Assembly (NCBI GenBank): GCA_017435385.1
Contig: JAFSFB010000001.1
Span: 62,001 to 126,000, forward strand
Length of the DNA: 64,000 nt
From: Clostridia bacterium
Lineage (GTDB): Bacteria > Bacillota > Clostridia > Oscillospirales > Acutalibacteraceae
Reading direction: 5' to 3'
The notes beneath the pieces are model-generated. The model did no database searches and had not been told where the DNA came from. It saw only the letters and a list, made by a program, of their open reading frames with translations. Of the stretch, positions 61,164 through 64,000 are shown piece after piece (the stretch's first letter is position 1; the number at the start of each line of letters is the position of its first letter). Made by a program: the position numbers and the translations under genes.

Positions 61164-61640
61164 TCACAACACCTCTGGAATCTTGCATACATCAACCCAC
61201 TCCGCCGCCTGAGAGCTTTCAAAAAGCTCGTCGCAGCTCAGCCTGACGGCGCTTCCTGCACTGCCTGCCGCAGGAAATACCGTTTCAAAGCGTTTAAGCG
61301 ATTCGTCGAGATAGACCTCAACGCCTTCCTTTACCGCAAAGGGACAAACTCCGCCGACGGGATGGCCGACAAGGTCGATCGCCTCCTGAGCGGTAAGCAT
61401 TTTCGCCTTCGCTCCGAATTTGTCTTTGTATTTGCGGTTATCGATTTTCGCATCTCCCGCCGCAACAACGAGAATGACCTTTTCGTTCACCCTGAAAGAA
61501 AGGGTTTTCGCAATTCTCGCAGGAATAACCCCGACAACCGCCGCCGCAAGCTCAACCGTTGCGGTTGACTCGCTGAATTCGGTGATCCTGTCGGCATATC
61601 CGTATTTACCGAGATGCTCTCTGACCGCCTGAACCGACAT
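61164..61640 (-). CDS. YbaK/ProX-family aminoacyl-tRNA deacylase
   Basis: A 158-residue trans-editing protein that removes wrongly attached amino acids from tRNA (Cys-tRNAPro or Ala-tRNAPro). Family blocks: RIAKTLSFRVNEKVILVVAA, the conserved K in AGDAKIDNRKYKD, LVGHPVGGVCPFAV (the G-x-P-V-G-G loop) and YLDESLKRFETVFPAAG. Length and order are normal. ATG 61640. Confidence 0.88.
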   Translation of the reverse strand: MSVQAVREHLGKYGYADRITEFSESTATVELAAAVVGVIPARIAKTLSFRVNEKVILVVAAGDAKIDNRKYKDKFGAKAKMLTAQEAIDLVGHPVGGVCPFAVKEGVEVYLDESLKRFETVFPAAGSAGSAVRLSCDELFESSQAAEWVDVCKIPEVL

Positions 61641-61878
61641 TTTATCAGTCCTTTCATTTTTCGGATAATATAGCCCTATTATCCTATTATGATGCTATTA
61701 TAATTACTTTTAAAGAGAATTACAAGAGGATATTTATATTTTTTATGTTAAAAGTATGTGAATATTTTTTAGTTTGCGACAGCTATTGACAAACGGCACA
61801 AACGGAATTAGAATTTTTTTGAAGAACCATAGGGTAGGATTTCTTCATCTCACCGTTATTTATGAAAGGAAAATTTCT

Positions 61879-62961
61879 ATGATAAACAGCATGCTGAAAG
61901 AACTTAAAATACCCTCTCCGCTTGAAGTTGGAGACAGAAGGGTACAGACCGTGAAAGAATGGGAAGAGCTCAGACCTCTCGTTCTGAAAACGATGCTTGA
62001 AAGCGAATACGGATATCTCCCCGAAGAGCCCAAGGACCTCAGATTCAGTATCACGGTCAACGAAAACAACCGTTTTTGTGCAAGCAAGGCGATCTATCTG
62101 ACGGTTGAGGCTTCGTGCACGGTCAACGGCGAAAAATTTTCTTTTCCGTTCTCCTATGTTTACCCGAGCAGGGGAGAGAAATTCAAGACCTTTGTTGTCA
62201 TCAATTTCAGACCCGATATCCCCGATAAATACATTCCGACCGAGGAGATCGTTGACAACGGTTTCGGCTGCGCTTCCTTCTGCTATAAGGATGTGACGAG
62301 CGACGACGGCGACTTCTCGAACGGGCTTGCAGGCTTGATATACAAGGATTCCGGGCGTTCGGAATATTCTTGCGGAAAGATCGCCATGTGGGCATGGGCG
62401 GCAATGAGAGTCATGGATTTTCTTCAGACGAGGGATGAGGTCGACAAGGAAAACATCTGCGTTGCAGGTCACTCCCGACTCGGCAAAACAGCTCTCCTCA
62501 CGGCGGCAGCCGACACCCGTTTTTCGCTTGCGCATTCCAACTGCGCAGGCTGCAGCGGCGACTCTCTCAACAGGGGAAAAACCGAGGGAAATGAGTTCAT
62601 CGGCGACATTCTCGACCGCTTCGATTATTGGTTCTGCGAAAACTATAAAAACTTCAGAAACAGGGACAGCGAAACGCCGTTTGAGCAGCATTTTCTGCAT
62701 GCTCTTATCGCTCCGAGAAGGGTTCATGTTTCGTCTGCGCTCGAGGACATCTGGGCAGGTCCGAATCTTCAGTTCCTCTGCTGTGCGGCAGCATCCGAGG
62801 TTTATGAGCTCTACGGTAAAAAAGGCTTTGTTTTCAACGATTCCGACTTCCTCAAGCCGAAATATCTTCATGAAGGAAGCATCGGTCTTTGCACCCGTGA
62901 GGGCACGCATTATTTCAGCCGTGACGACTGGCACGGACTTATTGATTTCATGAATAAATGA
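61879..62961 (+). CDS. CE15-like alpha/beta hydrolase (glucuronoyl esterase-related)
   Basis: A 360-residue hydrolase. The nucleophile block CVAGHSRLGKTALLTAAADT resembles G-C-S-R-x-G-K of glucuronoyl esterases (CE15), and HSNCAGCSGDSLNRG and ALIAPRRVHVSSAL are the matching downstream blocks. The general acid region is GTHYFSRDDWHGLIDFM with the likely catalytic His. No signal peptide, unlike most CE15 enzymes. ATG 61879 has GAAAGGA upstream; the extension to 61774 lacks a site. It may cleave lignin-carbohydrate or related esters inside the cell. Confidence 0.75.
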   Translation: MINSMLKELKIPSPLEVGDRRVQTVKEWEELRPLVLKTMLESEYGYLPEEPKDLRFSITVNENNRFCASKAIYLTVEASCTVNGEKFSFPFSYVYPSRGEKFKTFVVINFRPDIPDKYIPTEEIVDNGFGCASFCYKDVTSDDGDFSNGLAGLIYKDSGRSEYSCGKIAMWAWAAMRVMDFLQTRDEVDKENICVAGHSRLGKTALLTAAADTRFSLAHSNCAGCSGDSLNRGKTEGNEFIGDILDRFDYWFCENYKNFRNRDSETPFEQHFLHALIAPRRVHVSSALEDIWAGPNLQFLCCAAASEVYELYGKKGFVFNDSDFLKPKYLHEGSIGLCTREGTHYFSRDDWHGLIDFMNK

Positions 62962-63004
62962 TAAAAGACGGAGAACGCAAAAATCGTTCTCCGTCTTTTA
63001 TCGG
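62960..63004. terminator. Bidirectional terminator
   Basis: GATAAAAGACGGAGAACG (62960-62977) pairs perfectly with CGTTCTCCGTCTTTTATC (62985-63002). It ends the esterase gene and can serve the convergent WG-repeat gene. Confidence 0.9.
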
Positions 63005-63146
63005 ATGGCTCTGACATTGTTGCTCACTAATGCAGATATACGGTTCATCGCCGTACATAAAGAGTATAACCGCTTTTTTTCAAAAGGTCAATAGTTATTT
63101 TTGAAAACCCGATTAAATTTTTCTTAATCTGTTAATTTTTCGGAAA

Positions 63147-64000
63147 TTACTGCGCCGCAGCCGATGCCGACGGCAGGATTACCGGCTGTCCTGCGGTCGG
63201 AACCTGAGTCGGTGCCTGAGAGGGTGCCTGAGTGGGAGCTTCCGACTTGACAAGATATTCCGAGCTTACCCAGCCCTGAAGATTGTTATATTTTACATAA
63301 GCCCAGCCGCCTACGGACTTTGAAACGCTGATAACCGTACCGTTGGGAATCTGTGCGATCTTCGTTGCTTCCGGGCTTGCCTCAGCTCTGAGATTGAGGT
63401 GGCTTCCCGAGGTCTTGACGGCATAGTAGCCGACCGTTACCGCCGTGCCGTCAGTCGCTCCTGCCTGGGTGTGTGAGAGCGTCTGCTTTTCGGTCATCTG
63501 CTCCTTCGCAACCGTTATGATGCCCCATTTTCCTTCTCTTTTTGCAACATAAACTCCGTTTTCTCCCTGAAGGATCGCATCAAAAACAAAGTTTACAACT
63601 GCCTCTCCCGAGGTATTGATAATTCCGTATTTTCCTTCCTTCTTGACGGGAGCGAGTCCGTTGCGGAAGGAATATGCGGTGTTTTCACCCATAACATCGG
63701 TTTCGGCAACGGAATCGAAATTAAATCCGATAACCGTCACTCCGCCCTTGCTGATATAGCCCCACTTGCCGTCCTTGCTGACAGCCGCATAGTTGCCGCT
63801 GAAATCCATGGCTTTTTCATAGGCAAGCATGATCTCGAGCCTGAGATTGCTGTCCACATAGCCCCATTTTGAGCCGTCGGACGGGGGACACGAAACGGGA
63901 TAAAGGCTGTCGCCGAGAGAAACATCGGTCACCTTTACTTTTCCCATATATCCCTTGGCATCGTGCCATGCGAAGTGCTTATACTGCTCTTCCCAATAAG
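63147..64000 (-). CDS. WG-repeat and SH3b domain protein (N-terminus outside window)
   Basis: The frame runs open through the window edge, so only the C-terminal about 284 residues are seen; the ATG at 63947 is internal, since WEEQYKHFAWHDAKGY precedes it in frame. WG repeats: SKWGYVDSNLRLEI, GKWGYISKGGVTVIGF, GKYGIINTSGEAVVNF and GKWGIITVAKEQ. Then an SH3b domain (GSHLNLRAEASPEATKIAQI, GGWAYVKYNNLQGWVSSEYL) and a Pro/Thr/Gln/Ala-rich tail. Bacterial WG and SH3b proteins are usually extracellular and bind cell wall. Partial. Confidence 0.75.
   Translation of the reverse strand, partial: YWEEQYKHFAWHDAKGYMGKVKVTDVSLGDSLYPVSCPPSDGSKWGYVDSNLRLEIMLAYEKAMDFSGNYAAVSKDGKWGYISKGGVTVIGFNFDSVAETDVMGENTAYSFRNGLAPVKKEGKYGIINTSGEAVVNFVFDAILQGENGVYVAKREGKWGIITVAKEQMTEKQTLSHTQAGATDGTAVTVGYYAVKTSGSHLNLRAEASPEATKIAQIPNGTVISVSKSVGGWAYVKYNNLQGWVSSEYLVKSEAPTQAPSQAPTQVPTAGQPVILPSASAAAQ

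Noticed and set aside
61783..62934. 383-codon minus-strand frame under the CE15-like gene
   Set aside because: Antisense shadow; the plus frame carries the hydrolase motifs.
1..64000. CRISPR arrays, tRNA and rRNA genes
   Set aside because: No regularly spaced direct repeats and no cloverleaf or rRNA sequence were seen by eye; a search with dedicated tools was not possible.

Overview
The window looks like a chromosomal segment of a gut-type Clostridia species, probably Oscillospiraceae/Ruminococcaceae-like. The signs are low-to-moderate GC, Gram-positive Shine-Dalgarno sites with many TTG starts, BspA-type leucine-rich surface protein, VanZ and DUF-type membrane proteins, a Tn4451-type mobilisable element, and a GH13_8-like branching enzyme beside an mreBCD-PBP2-minD-mnmE cluster. 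No rRNA, tRNA or CRISPR array was seen.

Layout. 1-10.5 kb is an AT-rich defence and toxin island. It holds the tail of a HEPN-like protein, a Gabija-like pair (OLD-family ATPase/TOPRIM nuclease plus UvrD-type helicase), and an unusual two-gene operon on the minus strand (a DUF4062/TIR-like protein followed by a reduced cis-prenyltransferase). Then come a membrane-anchored ADP-ribosyltransferase-like protein, a type III toxin-antitoxin locus (ToxN-like toxin with a candidate RNA antitoxin, sigma-70 promoter and internal terminator), a DUF6809 protein and a large secreted protein. 10.5-13.9 kb has a hairpin-rich repeat cluster, an AgrA/AgrC-like two-component system and a coupled AbiEi-like protein.

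14.2-26.4 kb is an integrative mobilisable element. It carries a tyrosine recombinase, two large serine recombinases, TnpV and TnpW, a ParM/ParR-like pair, a DUF3847 protein, an IncQ-like oriT and a MobA/MobL relaxase. 26.7-32.6 kb is an ECF sigma/anti-sigma locus followed by small secreted and membrane proteins. Three nearly identical promoter-like sequences there (TGTAAGA, 15 bp, GACTATAT) suggest a local sigma regulon.

33-45.6 kb, almost all minus strand, carries surface, regulatory and metabolic genes: a BspA-like LRR protein, a sigma factor fused to a membrane and extracytoplasmic part, an APH-fold kinase, an esterase, a rhomboid, XRE regulators, a second sigma fusion, a GH5 glycosidase and a degenerate DUF3267 protein. 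45.9-47.7 kb is the relic of a second mobilisable element with a frameshifted, truncated relaxase.

From 47.8 kb the sequence becomes GC-richer and core-like: glycogen branching enzyme, a secreted PHP-domain protein, then a convergent minus-strand run (xylulokinase-like, two lipoproteins, MreB, MreC, MreD, PBP2, MinD, MnmE) for cell elongation, division-site placement and tRNA modification. A YbaK-type deacylase, a CE15-like esterase and a truncated WG-repeat/SH3 protein close the window.
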